This document shows, in pieces, positions 41,069 through 56,102 of a stretch of DNA of 64,000 nt (the stretch's first letter is position 1; each line of letters begins with the position of its first letter). The position numbers were made by a program, and so were the translations under genes. The stretch covers positions 19,801 to 83,800 of the forward strand of contig NZ_JAFREM010000017.1 in the NCBI RefSeq assembly GCF_017377575.1, given 5' to 3'. The DNA is from Candidatus Enterococcus moelleringii (GTDB lineage: Bacteria > Bacillota > Bacilli > Lactobacillales > Enterococcaceae). The notes below the pieces were generated by a model. That model saw nothing but the letters and a program-made list of their open reading frames with translations. It searched no databases and was not told the origin of the DNA.

Positions 41069-41134
41069 GTCAGGAAAACTACCAAAAGGGAAGAAAATAG
41101 GTGATAATTGAAAAAAAGCCAAAGGAGTAATGCT

Positions 41135-42505
41135 ATGCAGACGAGAATAGAAAGAGATTCAATGGGCGAAATTGAGGTACCGATTGATGCATTATGGGGT
41201 GCGCAGACGGAGCGCAGCCGTCAAAATTTTAAAATCGGTGGAGAAAAATTGCCACCGGAATTACTGGAAGCATTAGTGATTGTGAAAAAGACGGCGGCAA
41301 CCGCAAACCAAGTAACGGGGAAATTATCAAATGAAAAAGCGGAAGCGATTAAAACGGCTGCTGATCAATTGCTGCGGGAAAAACGCTGGGATGCTTTTCC
41401 ATTAGTGGTTTGGCAAACAGGCAGCGGTACACAAAGCAACATGAATGCCAATGAAGTAATTGCTCATTTGGCGAGTGACAGCACGTTGAAGGTTCACCCG
41501 AATGATGATGTGAACATGTCTCAAAGTACCAATGATGTCTTTCCAACAGCGATTCATTTGGCGGGCACGTTAGCGATTGAGAAGCATCTGCTGCCAATGA
41601 TCGAAAAAACAGTCGCTGTGCTGAAAGATCTGGAAGAAGCGAATCGTGAAGTCATCAAAATCGGCCGGACGCATTTGCAGGATGCAACACCTGTTACCTT
41701 CGCCCAAGAAATCAGCGGCTGGCGGGTAGGTCTGGAGCGTAACCGCCAAATGCTGATTGACAGCTTGGCTGAGTTGAAGCAATTGGCCATCGGCGGGACA
41801 GCGGTAGGTACTGGATTGAATGCGTCACTAGCTTATGAAGAAGCGTTTATTGGCGCTTTGCATGTAGAAACTGGGATTCATTTTATCAGTGCAGAAAACA
41901 AGTTCCATGCTTTAGCTAATCGTGATGCGGTAGTGTTTACCAGTGGTGCCTTGAAAGCGTTAGCGGCCAATTGTATGAAAATGGCTAATGATGTTCGCTG
42001 GCTGGCCAGCGGCCCCCGCAGCGGGCTTGGAGAAATCTCAATTCCGGCCAATGAACCTGGCAGTTCCATTATGCCTGGCAAAATTAACCCAACCCAGTGT
42101 GAAGCCTTGTCCATGGTAGCAGTGCAAGTAATGGGGAACGATACAGCCATTGGGATCGCAGCTTCACAAGGGAATTTTGAATTAAATGTCTATTTACCAG
42201 TGATCGCTTTTGATCTTCTGCAAAGTATTCGTCTGCTTGGCGATGCATTAGAGTCCTTTACTGACCATTGTTTAGCGGGAATTACTGTTAACAAGGAACG
42301 GATGGCAGAATTACTATCTAGTTCATTGATGCTGGTAACGGCTTTAAATAGCCACATTGGTTATGACAAAGGGGCAGAAATTGCCAAGAAGGCTTTTAAT
42401 GAAGGAACGACCTTGAAGGAAGCAGCTTTGACGCTTGGTTATGTAACCGAGGAAGAGTATGACCAATGGGTACGTCCGGAAAAAATGATTGGGGAGAAAA
42501 ATTAA
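41135..42505 (+). CDS. fumC: class II fumarate hydratase
   Basis: This 456-residue enzyme begins [16 protein letters not shown] and shows [37 protein letters not shown] and the signature [13 protein letters not shown]. It interconverts fumarate and malate. Its stop overlaps the start of the malic enzyme gene (TAATG). Together they would turn fumarate into pyruvate. The ATG at 41135 is preceded by AAAGGAG. Confidence 0.93.
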   Translation: MQTRIERDSMGEIEVPIDALWGAQTERSRQNFKIGGEKLPPELLEALVIVKKTAATANQVTGKLSNEKAEAIKTAADQLLREKRWDAFPLVVWQTGSGTQSNMNANEVIAHLASDSTLKVHPNDDVNMSQSTNDVFPTAIHLAGTLAIEKHLLPMIEKTVAVLKDLEEANREVIKIGRTHLQDATPVTFAQEISGWRVGLERNRQMLIDSLAELKQLAIGGTAVGTGLNASLAYEEAFIGALHVETGIHFISAENKFHALANRDAVVFTSGALKALAANCMKMANDVRWLASGPRSGLGEISIPANEPGSSIMPGKINPTQCEALSMVAVQVMGNDTAIGIAASQGNFELNVYLPVIAFDLLQSIRLLGDALESFTDHCLAGITVNKERMAELLSSSLMLVTALNSHIGYDKGAEIAKKAFNEGTTLKEAALTLGYVTEEEYDQWVRPEKMIGEKN

Positions 42506-43674
42506 TGAATATCTACGAAGAAGCCTTAGAAGCACACAAACAATGGCGTGGGAAAATCGGAGTAGCGGGAAAAGCCAAAGTAGTCGATCGTCATGATTTG
42601 TCTTTGGCCTATACGCCTGGTGTAGCGGAACCTTGTCGTGAAATTCAAAAGGATGTCAGTAAAGCCTATGACTATACTTGGAAAGGCAACACGGTCGCGG
42701 TCGTAACTGATGGAACAGCAGTGTTAGGCTTGGGAGATATTGGTCCAGAAGCAGCTTTGCCAGTTATGGAAGGCAAAGCGTTGCTGTTTAAGGAATTCGC
42801 GGACATTGATGCAGTGCCGATTTGCTTGGATACGAAAGATCCCCAAGAAATTATTCAGATCGTTAAAGCCATAGCTCCAACTTTTGGCGGGATTAACTTG
42901 GAAGACATTAGTGCGCCCCGTTGCGTCGAAATTGAGCGAGCGTTGATTGAAACTTTGGATATTCCAGTTTTCCATGATGATCAGCATGGAACTGCGGTTA
43001 CCGTAACAGCAGCCTTGATTAATGCTTTGAAGATTGTTAAGAAGCAACCGGAAGACTTAAAAGTAGTCGTTTCGGGAACTGGTGCAGCGGGCAGTGCAAT
43101 TATTCATATGTTGGTTCATTTCGGTATTAAACACGTTACTGCCTTCAATAAATTTGGCTCTTTACATGAAGAAATGAAGGATGCCACCTTTGTGGAAAAG
43201 GAAATCTTAGAGCTGATTCAGCCTAAGAATTTCACTGGAACCATGGCGGAAGCCTTTGAAGGAGCAGATGTTTTCATTGGTGTATCTGCACCTAAGTTAG
43301 TCACTAAAGAAATGGTAGCTTCCATGAATCAAGGCAGCATTGTCTTTTCGATGGCGAATCCCGAGCCGGAAATTATGTACGAAGATGCGTTAGCTGGCGG
43401 AGCAGCGATTGTTGGGACAGGCCGTTCTGATTTTCCGAATCAAATCAACAACGTTTTAGCCTTCCCGGGAATCTTCCGAGGAGCCTTCGTTGCCGAAGCG
43501 AAAAAGATTACCCCGAACATGCAATTGGCTGCGGCTCATGCGATTGCTGACTCAATTGCAGAAGAGCGTTTAACCAGTGATTTCATCATTCCGTCGGTCT
43601 TTGATAAGCAGGTGGTTGAAGCGATTACTTTGAAGGTATCCGAGGCGGCTGTAAAAGATGGTGTAACACGTTAG
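42505..43674 (+). CDS. NAD(P)-dependent malic enzyme
   Basis: This 389-residue short-form malic enzyme has [25 protein letters not shown], the metal-binding FHDDQHGTA and a C-terminal Rossmann domain ([12 protein letters not shown]). It decarboxylates malate to pyruvate, making NADH or NADPH. It is translationally coupled to fumC. No malate transporter or MaeKR system is adjacent, in contrast to the mae locus known in some lactic bacteria. Confidence 0.92.
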   Translation: MNIYEEALEAHKQWRGKIGVAGKAKVVDRHDLSLAYTPGVAEPCREIQKDVSKAYDYTWKGNTVAVVTDGTAVLGLGDIGPEAALPVMEGKALLFKEFADIDAVPICLDTKDPQEIIQIVKAIAPTFGGINLEDISAPRCVEIERALIETLDIPVFHDDQHGTAVTVTAALINALKIVKKQPEDLKVVVSGTGAAGSAIIHMLVHFGIKHVTAFNKFGSLHEEMKDATFVEKEILELIQPKNFTGTMAEAFEGADVFIGVSAPKLVTKEMVASMNQGSIVFSMANPEPEIMYEDALAGGAAIVGTGRSDFPNQINNVLAFPGIFRGAFVAEAKKITPNMQLAAAHAIADSIAEERLTSDFIIPSVFDKQVVEAITLKVSEAAVKDGVTR

Positions 43675-43720
43675 TAACAGTAAAAACCTCCTACTGTAAA
43701 TAGAAGTTGTGGTATACTAG

Positions 43721-45763
<2,043 letters not shown>

Positions 45764-45771
45764 ATTACCGG

Positions 45772-45809
45772 ACTTGGAGCCATATTTAATGGTTTCAAGT
45801 CTTTTTTTA
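45772..45809 (+). terminator. terminator of metG
   Basis: A 12-bp stem (45772-45783 with 45789-45800, G-U pairs) is followed by seven Ts. Confidence 0.88.
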
Positions 45810-45841
45810 GTCATTAATTGTAGATTTTTGAAAAAAAGTTG

Positions 45842-45870
45842 TTGACAGCGTTTTCTATATTTGCTAAGAT
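45842..45870 (+). promoter_or_regulatory. promoter with overlapping cre box for the beta-glucoside operon
   Basis: A perfect -35 TTGACA (45842-45847) and a -10 TAAGAT (45865-45870) are 17 bases apart. The sequence TTGACAGCGTTTTCTA (45842-45857) also fits the CcpA cre consensus and covers the -35, so glucose should repress initiation. Confidence 0.75.
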
Positions 45871-45900
45871 AAATGAGAATTAAATAGACCAGTGATGGAT

Positions 45901-45975
45901 AGTGATTGTTTAAATACAAGCTAAACCTGATGACGTAAGACAAGTTTTTTTGTCGTGCGCTCGTCGGGTTTTTTT
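45901..45975 (+). promoter_or_regulatory. LicT/BglG RNA antiterminator target overlapping a terminator
   Basis: The stretch 45901-45928 (AGTGATTGTTTAAATACAAG followed by CTAAACCT) resembles the RAT sequence bound by LicT/BglG-type proteins. Its 3' end overlaps the left arm of a terminator (AACCTGATGA at 45924-45933 with TCGTCGGGTT at 45961-45970, then Ts). The two structures are mutually exclusive, the classical antitermination arrangement. Confidence 0.75.
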
Positions 45976-46121
45976 GTTGCTCTTTTGGAGGTGAAAAAGA
46001 ACACGAGTGATCAGAACTTGATTGACAATAATTACTAAACAATCTATCATTTTAATGAGAGAAAAATTAAGTGTTACTAAATTTCTCTGCAACGTACAGC
46101 GTAGAACGGGGGAAGCTTTAC

Positions 46122-48894
<2,773 letters not shown>

Positions 48895-48915
48895 GTAAGT
48901 TGTCGGAAAGCAGAA

Positions 48916-48945
48916 ATTAAAAGGAGGGGGAGCCCCCTCCTTTTA
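48916..48945. terminator. terminator shared by bglP and the RpiR-type gene
   Basis: A perfect 15-bp stem (48916-48930 with 48933-48947, minimal loop) has A-rich and T-rich ends. Confidence 0.88.
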
Positions 48946-49860
48946 ATTCGGGCGAAAAGACTCAGTAAAGTGGACGCGAGCCTCTGAGGATTCCTCCATA
49001 ATGGAAGAGCTGGATTTTCGAGTATCCACATGTTCGCCGATTTTGATCAAATGGTTAAGGTTCAAAGAGTATTCCTCAGCAAAACAGCAGCTGTACAAAA
49101 CATCCAATAAGTAACAGATGGATGTATTAATCGTATAGTTGCCAATCTTGGAATACAGGCGTTCGCGAGTTGTCAGGCGTAAAGCGGCATCACTAGCAGC
49201 AGCCAGTGAATTTTCACCAATACTGGTTAGTCCGATGATGGGAATTTGCTGCTTTTGCAAAATTTCGGCTGTTTGGATAATCATTTCGTTTTCGCCAGTA
49301 TAAGAAATCAGTATGCAGCAATCTTTGGGATGACAATTGTAAGCTTCATAGGCATTTTCTCCCATAGTTTGAGAGATGATCACATTCTTTTTGATGCGGC
49401 GCATTTTTAAGGCAAAATCCTGGGCGATCAAGGTATTAGCATTGCTGCCGAAAATCTTGATTTGATTGGCCTGCAGCAATAACTGTTTGGCCTTTTGAAG
49501 ATTGTCGTGATTCAACAAGCTTAATGTATCATCAATGGTGGTTCGCTCAAGCGTGGCAACTTTATTGGCAATCGTCATTAAACCATCAGTTGCAGAAAAG
49601 GGTAGATTGGCATCTACGGTATCAAAGTAGGTTTGCAGATAGGTCTGTTCTTCTAAAAAAGCCGTCTTCAGCTCCACCCATCCGGCGAAGCCTAATTTTT
49701 TAGAAACACGGATTAAAGTGGATGGATGGACAAAGGTTGCCTGGGCAATTTCTTTGATCGTTTGCTCTTCAATGGCGGTACCTTTTTCTAAGATATAGTT
49801 GACTAGAGCAGATTCAGCCGCTGAAAAGTCGGTTTGCTTCATTTTTTCGCTGATTAACAC
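48943..49860 (-). CDS. MurR/RpiR family transcriptional regulator
   Basis: This protein of about 305 residues has an N-terminal RpiR helix-turn-helix (IKEIAQATFVHPSTLIRVSKKLGFAGWVELK) and a C-terminal SIS domain (IKIFGSNANTLIAQDFALKMRRI, ILISYTGENEMIIQTAE) that should bind a phosphosugar. It lies between the PTS gene and the two glycosidase genes and is divergent from the latter. Repeated TTTACA/TGTAAA palindromes upstream are likely operators. The start is a GTG; 49860 is favoured because GAGG lies at a proper distance. Confidence 0.85.
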   Translation of the reverse strand: MLISEKMKQTDFSAAESALVNYILEKGTAIEEQTIKEIAQATFVHPSTLIRVSKKLGFAGWVELKTAFLEEQTYLQTYFDTVDANLPFSATDGLMTIANKVATLERTTIDDTLSLLNHDNLQKAKQLLLQANQIKIFGSNANTLIAQDFALKMRRIKKNVIISQTMGENAYEAYNCHPKDCCILISYTGENEMIIQTAEILQKQQIPIIGLTSIGENSLAAASDAALRLTTRERLYSKIGNYTINTSICYLLDVLYSCCFAEEYSLNLNHLIKIGEHVDTRKSSSSIMEESSEARVHFTESFRPN

Positions 49861-49875
49861 AGGTTTCACCTCGTT

Positions 49876-49903
49876 TTTACAATATCGTTAAATTGATTGT
49901 AAA
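49876..49903. promoter_or_regulatory. operator candidate 1 for the RpiR-type regulator
   Basis: TTTACAAT (49876-49883) and ATTGTAAA (49896-49903) form a perfect inverted repeat with 12 bases between, close to the RpiR gene start. Two further half-sites (49963-49970 and 49992-49999) lie on the way to the second full site. Confidence 0.7.
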
Positions 49904-50010
49904 TGAAGACAGGTGATTTGGATAGCTTTATTCCTAAAATACGCTGGATTTATAAACGATATTTACAAAACGAAGGGGTTATCCGTGAACATTTGTAAAC
50001 GAGCATGCAA

Positions 50011-50065
50011 TCGAAGCGTTTTCTATTGTAGTTGGTGTTTACATATCTGATAATGATATTGTAAA
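50011..50065 (+). promoter_or_regulatory. cre box, promoter and RpiR-type operator 2 of the glycosidase genes
   Basis: TCGAAGCGTTTTCT (50011-50024) fits a cre box. A -35 TTGTAG (50026-50031) and -10 GATAAT (50049-50054) are 17 bases apart. TTTACATA (50038-50045) and ATTGTAAA (50058-50065) form an inverted repeat with the same 12-base spacing as operator 1 and cover the -10. Confidence 0.7.
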
Positions 50066-50087
50066 TAAAAACAAAGGAGAGAATTCA

Positions 50088-51473
50088 ATGACCCAAGGTG
50101 TGAAAATTGCGACAATCGGTGGAGGCAGCAGCTATACCCCAGAATTAATGGAAGGTTTCATCAAACGTTACGACGAATTACCAATTCGCGAAATCTGGTT
50201 AGTCGATATTGAAGCGGGTAAAGAGAAATTAGAGATTGTCGGTGCGATGGCGCAGCGGATGTGGGATGCTTCCCCATATGATGTGAAAATCCACATGACT
50301 CTAGACCGTGAAGAAGCGTTGAAGGATGCGGATTTCGTTACTACTCAATTCCGGGTTGGTTTATTAGAAGCTCGGATCAAAGATGAACGGATTCCAGCTT
50401 ATTATGGCATGTTGGGACAAGAAACCAACGGTGCCGGCGGTATGTTTAAAGCCTTCCGAACTGTTCCGATTATCTTGGAAATCGTTGAAGACATGAAACG
50501 TCTATGTCCCGATGCTTGGCTGGTCAACTTTGCGAACCCAAGCGGCATGGTGACCGAGGCAGTTGTTCGTTATGGTAAATGGGACAAAGTCATCGGCTTA
50601 TGTAACGTACCAGTAATGGCAACGATGGTGGAACCTGAATTGTTAGGCAGAAAACCGGAAGAATTGATTTACAAATTTGCCGGCTTAAACCACTTCCACT
50701 GGCATAAAGTTACTGATAACCACGGCAAAGACGTAACAATGGATATCGTCGATAAAATGTACGAAGGTGAAACCGGCCTACCGAAGAACATTCACGACAT
50801 TCCTTTCCAACGGGAATTGTTGGAACAAATGAAGATGATTCCTTGCGGCTACCACCGTTACTACTATTTAGAAGAAGAAATGCTGGAGCATGCCTTAGAA
50901 GAATACAACAGCCCAACCGGTACGCGGGCACAGCAAGTCAAACAAACCGAAGCCGAACTGTTCGAATTGTACAAAAATCCTGAGTTGGATTACAAACCAG
51001 AACAGTTGCAACAACGAGGCGGCGCGTATTACTCAGATGCAGCCTGCGAAACCATAGCTTCAATTTATTCCAACAAAAATACGCAATTGGTTGTCTCAAC
51101 TAAAAACAATGGTGCGGTTCCTGACCTGCCAGCGGATTGCGTTGTGGAAGTATCAGCTTATATCGGTGGACAAGGTGCCCGCAATGTGGCCTTTGGTTCA
51201 TTACCAACTGCTGAACGCGGCTGGTTGCAAGTGATGAAGGCCATGGAATTGTTAACGCTGGAAGCAGCCGTAACTGGTGATTACAATACAGCATTACAAG
51301 CATTTACCATTAACCCAATGGTTCGTTCTGGTAAAACAGCGAAACGAATCATGGATGAATTATTTATTGCTCACAAAAAACATTTACCAAACTTCAAAGA
51401 AACCATCGAACGCTTAGAAAAAGAAGGCGTTGAAGTGCAAGACGAAGTAGCAAAATCATTACGAGAAGTATAA
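50088..51473 (+). CDS. GH4 family 6-phospho-beta-glucosidase
   Basis: This 461-residue enzyme belongs to glycoside hydrolase family 4: NAD-binding IATIGGGSSYTPELMEGF, NFANPSGM, the metal-ligand Cys in GLCNVPV and FAGLNHFHW. These enzymes need NAD and a divalent metal and hydrolyse phosphorylated glucosides inside the cell. It should act on the product of the adjacent PTS. It is followed by the GH1 gene after 21 bases. Confidence 0.93.
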   Translation: MTQGVKIATIGGGSSYTPELMEGFIKRYDELPIREIWLVDIEAGKEKLEIVGAMAQRMWDASPYDVKIHMTLDREEALKDADFVTTQFRVGLLEARIKDERIPAYYGMLGQETNGAGGMFKAFRTVPIILEIVEDMKRLCPDAWLVNFANPSGMVTEAVVRYGKWDKVIGLCNVPVMATMVEPELLGRKPEELIYKFAGLNHFHWHKVTDNHGKDVTMDIVDKMYEGETGLPKNIHDIPFQRELLEQMKMIPCGYHRYYYLEEEMLEHALEEYNSPTGTRAQQVKQTEAELFELYKNPELDYKPEQLQQRGGAYYSDAACETIASIYSNKNTQLVVSTKNNGAVPDLPADCVVEVSAYIGGQGARNVAFGSLPTAERGWLQVMKAMELLTLEAAVTGDYNTALQAFTINPMVRSGKTAKRIMDELFIAHKKHLPNFKETIERLEKEGVEVQDEVAKSLREV

Positions 51474-51491
51474 AAGAAAGCGAGTAGATAA

Positions 51492-52925
<1,434 letters not shown>

Positions 52926-52936
52926 GCAGCACCAAT

Positions 52937-52980
52937 AGACCGAGTATGGCAGCCCCCGTTGCCGTACTCAGTCTATTTTT
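52937..52980. terminator. terminator after the GH1 gene
   Basis: A 15-bp stem (52937-52951 with 52960-52974, few wobble pairs) and seven Ts. It also overlaps the end of the convergent gene. Confidence 0.88.
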
Positions 52981-53494
52981 TTCGAGTTAAAAAATGCCGG
53001 GCACTAGCCAGCTGCATTTCTCGCTGTTGTCTAACCTGTAATGAATCCTTAGGAAAAAGCCGGTTGATCACTTTAATTCCGTAATCTGCCGAAACTAAGG
53101 CGTGTCCCCGCATGTGGCCGGTGGCGATGGCTTGAGCAAAGACTCTGCCCGCGTATTTACTAAGTTCTGAAGAAGATTCCTGGGCTAATTGATTTGCCGC
53201 AAACCCGGCTTGCCGGAGTTCGTGAGCCGAGCACTCACCTTTGATTCGCCGATTTAAAGTTTCGATTGCTTTATTAATTCGCGGATCTTTTTGCAAGGGT
53301 ACATCCAGGTAACGCAAGTAGGGCAGCGCTTGGTGTATAGTCCATTCAGCTAATAAGGCATGGGGAAGCAGTTCTAAAGTAGCTTCCAGCTGGATGCGCA
53401 GCTGAGGATCATCCAGTATTTTTATTTTGGGAGCAGTTGGCAATTGCTTTTCCGTTAGTTGTTCATGGGTGTTCCACGAGTAAGTTTGATCCAT
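52973..53494 (-). CDS. Imm5-like putative immunity protein
   Basis: This 173-residue helical protein contains AHELRQAGFAANQLAQESSS and AQAIATGHMRGHALVSADYGIKVINRL, a pattern I associate with the Imm-5-like family named for presumed immunity against polymorphic toxins. No toxin gene is adjacent, so it may be an orphan immunity gene or have another role. The ATG at 53494 has GGAGG before it. Confidence 0.6.
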   Translation of the reverse strand: MDQTYSWNTHEQLTEKQLPTAPKIKILDDPQLRIQLEATLELLPHALLAEWTIHQALPYLRYLDVPLQKDPRINKAIETLNRRIKGECSAHELRQAGFAANQLAQESSSELSKYAGRVFAQAIATGHMRGHALVSADYGIKVINRLFPKDSLQVRQQREMQLASARHFLTRKK

Positions 53495-53536
53495 GCCTGC
53501 CTCCAATGTTAATCGTTTTTTACAGGCTATTATACC

Positions 53537-53561
53537 AAAAAAGGCTGGCAAGGCCAGCCTT
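53537..53561 (-). terminator. terminator of the 30-residue gene
   Basis: AAGGCTGG (53541-53548) pairs with CCAGCCTT (53554-53561); preceding As provide the T-tract on the minus strand. Confidence 0.75.
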
Positions 53562-53568
53562 AAGTGGA

Positions 53569-53661
53569 TTATTTATTTTGGGTTCTTCTTTTACGAATGA
53601 TGCTGACGATTAACATCGCACTCACCGCTGCTGCTGCTACTAATACTTGATCCATTTTCAT
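53569..53661 (-). CDS. very small membrane protein (30 aa)
   Basis: This encodes MKMDQVLVAAAAVSAMLIVS followed by IIRKRRTQNK: one hydrophobic helix and a basic tail. AGGAG precedes the start (the second ATG at 53655 has the better spacing), and a terminator lies eight bases after the stop. The compact gene with its own signals argues for a real small protein. Size and shape resemble small regulatory or type I toxin-like membrane peptides, but no family is recognised. Confidence 0.6.
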   Translation of the reverse strand: MKMDQVLVAAAAVSAMLIVSIIRKRRTQNK

Positions 53662-53756
53662 CCATCTCCTTTGTCCTTCTTGTTGTATTTATCATACCAA
53701 GCCGATAAAGGAGAAACCACTTACAAAATAGGCAAGCAACCTTACAATGCTGAAAG

Positions 53757-54044
53757 CTACCGTTTATAAACGATTTTCTCGAAACGATTATCTGGTAATT
53801 GGAAGTACATTTCGAGATTTTTTGTATTCAAGTAGGCACAGGCAATGATCATGTCTTGCTCGCACCACATAGTAGCTGGTGTACCATATAAATATTCAGC
53901 TATGTAAAATAATGAACCATTTGTTTTTTGATAGGAGGTAACCCGGTGGGTGCTGACCATCGTTGAAGCACAGTAAAAGCTCAATTCCTCGGGTTCCTTA
54001 TAAGGCATAATGGTCTTGAGAAAGGGTGCTCGAGTTGCAGTCAT
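53757..54044 (-). CDS. unknown 95-residue protein
   Basis: The start at 54044 is chosen because AAAGGAAG precedes it. The protein has no membrane segment; it has several aromatic residues and two cysteines (FYCASTMVSTHRVTSYQ, MWCEQDMIIACAYLN). I do not recognise the family. It stands alone between the small membrane gene and the divergent MarR gene. Confidence 0.65.
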   Translation of the reverse strand: MTATRAPFLKTIMPYKEPEELSFYCASTMVSTHRVTSYQKTNGSLFYIAEYLYGTPATMWCEQDMIIACAYLNTKNLEMYFQLPDNRFEKIVYKR

Positions 54045-54200
54045 TGGTTTCACTTCCTTTCGATAATAATTACAAATTGGCTTATCTTCAGGTTTATCGT
54101 AACAAATCGGCAAAATCACGACAAAATTAATGCTTATTTGAATAAGAAAATCCTCATAAATTGGCTCAACCTAAAACTAATCAAGTAGAGCAATTAAAAA

Positions 54201-54235
54201 AATTAGTTGACAACGCAACTAATTCTTCTTAGTAT
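54201..54235 (+). promoter_or_regulatory. promoter and palindromic operator of the marR-MATE operon
   Basis: A perfect inverted repeat AATTAGTTG-acaacg-CAACTAATT (54201-54224) contains a consensus -35 TTGACA (54207-54212); the -10 TAGTAT (54230-54235) follows after 17 bases. The MarR protein encoded next should bind here and repress its own operon. Confidence 0.85.
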
Positions 54236-54254
54236 GAATAGGGAGGCGAAATGT

Positions 54255-54680
54255 ATGGCACAAAGCTTAGGTCGATTAATTTCTATTTTGTATCGTAAAA
54301 ATCAGGCCTACTTAAATGAAGCGCTGGTGGTTTATGATCTGACAGCCAGCGAACAGGCAGTTTTAATGTATCTATATAAGAAGAGTCCGGTTACCCAAGA
54401 CGAGATTGCCCATTATCTGCAATTGGATAAGGCATCAATCACCCGGACACTGCAGTCATTGATGAAAAAAGAGTATGTGACGAAGAAGAAGGATGCTGCT
54501 GATAAGCGGTATAACCTCGTTTCAATTACGGAAAAGGGTGCAGCAATCAAGCCTACGATTATGGAAAAGCTGCAGGACTGGAATCGGTTTTTATTAGAGG
54601 ATTTTGATCAGGAGCAACAGGAATTTATTTACAATAGTTTGTTAGATATCGTTGAAAAAGCAGAAAAATATGAGGGGTGA
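54255..54680 (+). CDS. MarR family transcriptional regulator
   Basis: This 141-residue protein has a winged helix-turn-helix (VTQDEIAHYLQLDKASITRTLQSLMKKEYVTKKKDAADKR). It is the first gene of a pair with a MATE exporter, its likely target, and the palindrome over its own promoter fits autorepression. I chose ATG 54255, which has GGGAGG eight bases upstream. Confidence 0.9.
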   Translation: MAQSLGRLISILYRKNQAYLNEALVVYDLTASEQAVLMYLYKKSPVTQDEIAHYLQLDKASITRTLQSLMKKEYVTKKKDAADKRYNLVSITEKGAAIKPTIMEKLQDWNRFLLEDFDQEQQEFIYNSLLDIVEKAEKYEG

Positions 54681-54684
54681 AGCA

Positions 54685-56061
54685 ATGGAAGAAAGTAAAA
54701 ATCCATTAGGAATCGAGAAGGTTTCAAAATTAATTATTCAATTTTCAATTCCCGCAATTATCGGCATGGTGATTAATGCCTTGTACAACGTAGTAGACCG
54801 GATTTATATCGGCAATGCACCTGGTTTAGGCCAAAATGGATTGGCTGGGATTACAATCGGGTTTCCGATTATGATTATTCTGATCGCGATCGGACTATTG
54901 TTTGGTGTCGGCGGTGCAACGCTGTTTTCTATCAAACTAGGGGAAGGGAAGCCTAAGGAAGCGGAAGAAGCTTTGGGGAATGCCTTTACTTTATTGATTG
55001 TCAGCGGATTAGCCTTTATGATATTGGGCCAATTATTCTTAACCCGCGTACTGACGCTATTCGGTGCCAGTGAAACAGTCTTGCCTTACTCAATGGAATA
55101 CATGCGGGTTATTTTCTTTGGTGCGATTTTTCAAATTGTCAGCCTGGGCATGAACAACTTCATGCGGGCAGATGGTCAGCCGAAACTAGCCATGATCACT
55201 ATGTTCATGGGAGCCGGCGTGAATATCGTTTTGGACCCAGTCTTTATTTATGTCTTCAATATGGGAATGGCTGGTGCGGCTTGGGCGACCATTCTTTCAC
55301 AGTTTATCTCCATGGTTTGGATTCTAGCTTATTTTAAAGGCAAACGCAGCCGGCACAAGATTCACCTGAAAAACATGCGTCTAAAATGGCGCACGGCTAG
55401 CCGTCTAACTGCGCTGGGCTTGCCTTCGTTTTTCATTCAATTGGCTAATAGCTTGTTAAATGTTGTGTTGAATGTGAATTTGACCGCTTACGGTGGCGAC
55501 ATCGCAGTTTCTGGTATGGGGATTGTTAACAGTATTCAAACGATTTTGTTGATGCCGATTACGGGATTGGTGCAGGGAACGCAGCCGATCATCAGCTTCA
55601 ATCATGGAGCGAAGAAATTCAATCGGGTATGGCAGGCGCAGAAAATCGCCATTATGGCAGCGACCACCATCGTTGTGGTTGGTTGGATTGTCACTCGTGT
55701 GGCACCAGGATTGTTGGTATCTATGTTTAACCGCGATCCAGAGTTGATGGCTTTTAGCTCATTCGCCTTACAGGCTTGGTTCACTTGTTTGCCAGTGATT
55801 GGCTTTCAAATTGTTGCCTCTAACTACTTCCAGGCGACTGGTAAGACGACAATTGCGATTATTTTGACCTTGACTCGGCAATTTTTATTGTTGCTGCCAG
55901 CGATTTTCGTGTTCTCTAATATTTGGGGCTTGGAAGGTATCTTATATTCCGCACCATTTTCCGATGCAGTGTCAGTTTTATTGACAGGCACCCTTTACAT
56001 CGGAGCAGCTAAGAAACTAAAGAGAGAGATGCATGCACAGGAACGATTAGATTTTGAATAA
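54685..56061 (+). CDS. MATE family multidrug exporter (MepA-like)
   Basis: This 458-residue protein has about twelve membrane helices in two halves, with the MATE N-terminal pattern (PAIIGMVINALYNVVDRIYIGN) and a second-half counterpart (GLPSFFIQLANSLLNVVLN). It should export cationic drugs using a sodium or proton gradient. It is 4 bases from the MarR gene, as in the mepRA pair of staphylococci. Confidence 0.9.
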   Translation: MEESKNPLGIEKVSKLIIQFSIPAIIGMVINALYNVVDRIYIGNAPGLGQNGLAGITIGFPIMIILIAIGLLFGVGGATLFSIKLGEGKPKEAEEALGNAFTLLIVSGLAFMILGQLFLTRVLTLFGASETVLPYSMEYMRVIFFGAIFQIVSLGMNNFMRADGQPKLAMITMFMGAGVNIVLDPVFIYVFNMGMAGAAWATILSQFISMVWILAYFKGKRSRHKIHLKNMRLKWRTASRLTALGLPSFFIQLANSLLNVVLNVNLTAYGGDIAVSGMGIVNSIQTILLMPITGLVQGTQPIISFNHGAKKFNRVWQAQKIAIMAATTIVVVGWIVTRVAPGLLVSMFNRDPELMAFSSFALQAWFTCLPVIGFQIVASNYFQATGKTTIAIILTLTRQFLLLLPAIFVFSNIWGLEGILYSAPFSDAVSVLLTGTLYIGAAKKLKREMHAQERLDFE

Positions 56062-56062
56062 G

Positions 56063-56099
56063 AAAATAGCCGCGGGCACTCTGCCTACGGCTATTTTTT
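56063..56099. terminator. terminator after the MATE gene
   Basis: AAAATAGCCG (56063-56072) pairs with CGGCTATTTT (56088-56097), with further Ts. Confidence 0.85.
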
Positions 56100-56102
56100 C
56101 GC

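Noticed and set aside
43676..43702. Inverted repeat ACAGT/ACTGT before metG
   Set aside because: Stem of only about 5-6 bp without a T-run; too weak to call a terminator or riboswitch, and no T-box features were seen.
49963..49999. TTTACAAA/TTTGTAAA pair as a third full operator
   Set aside because: The 21-base spacing differs from the 12-base spacing of the two clear sites, so it is listed only as half-sites.
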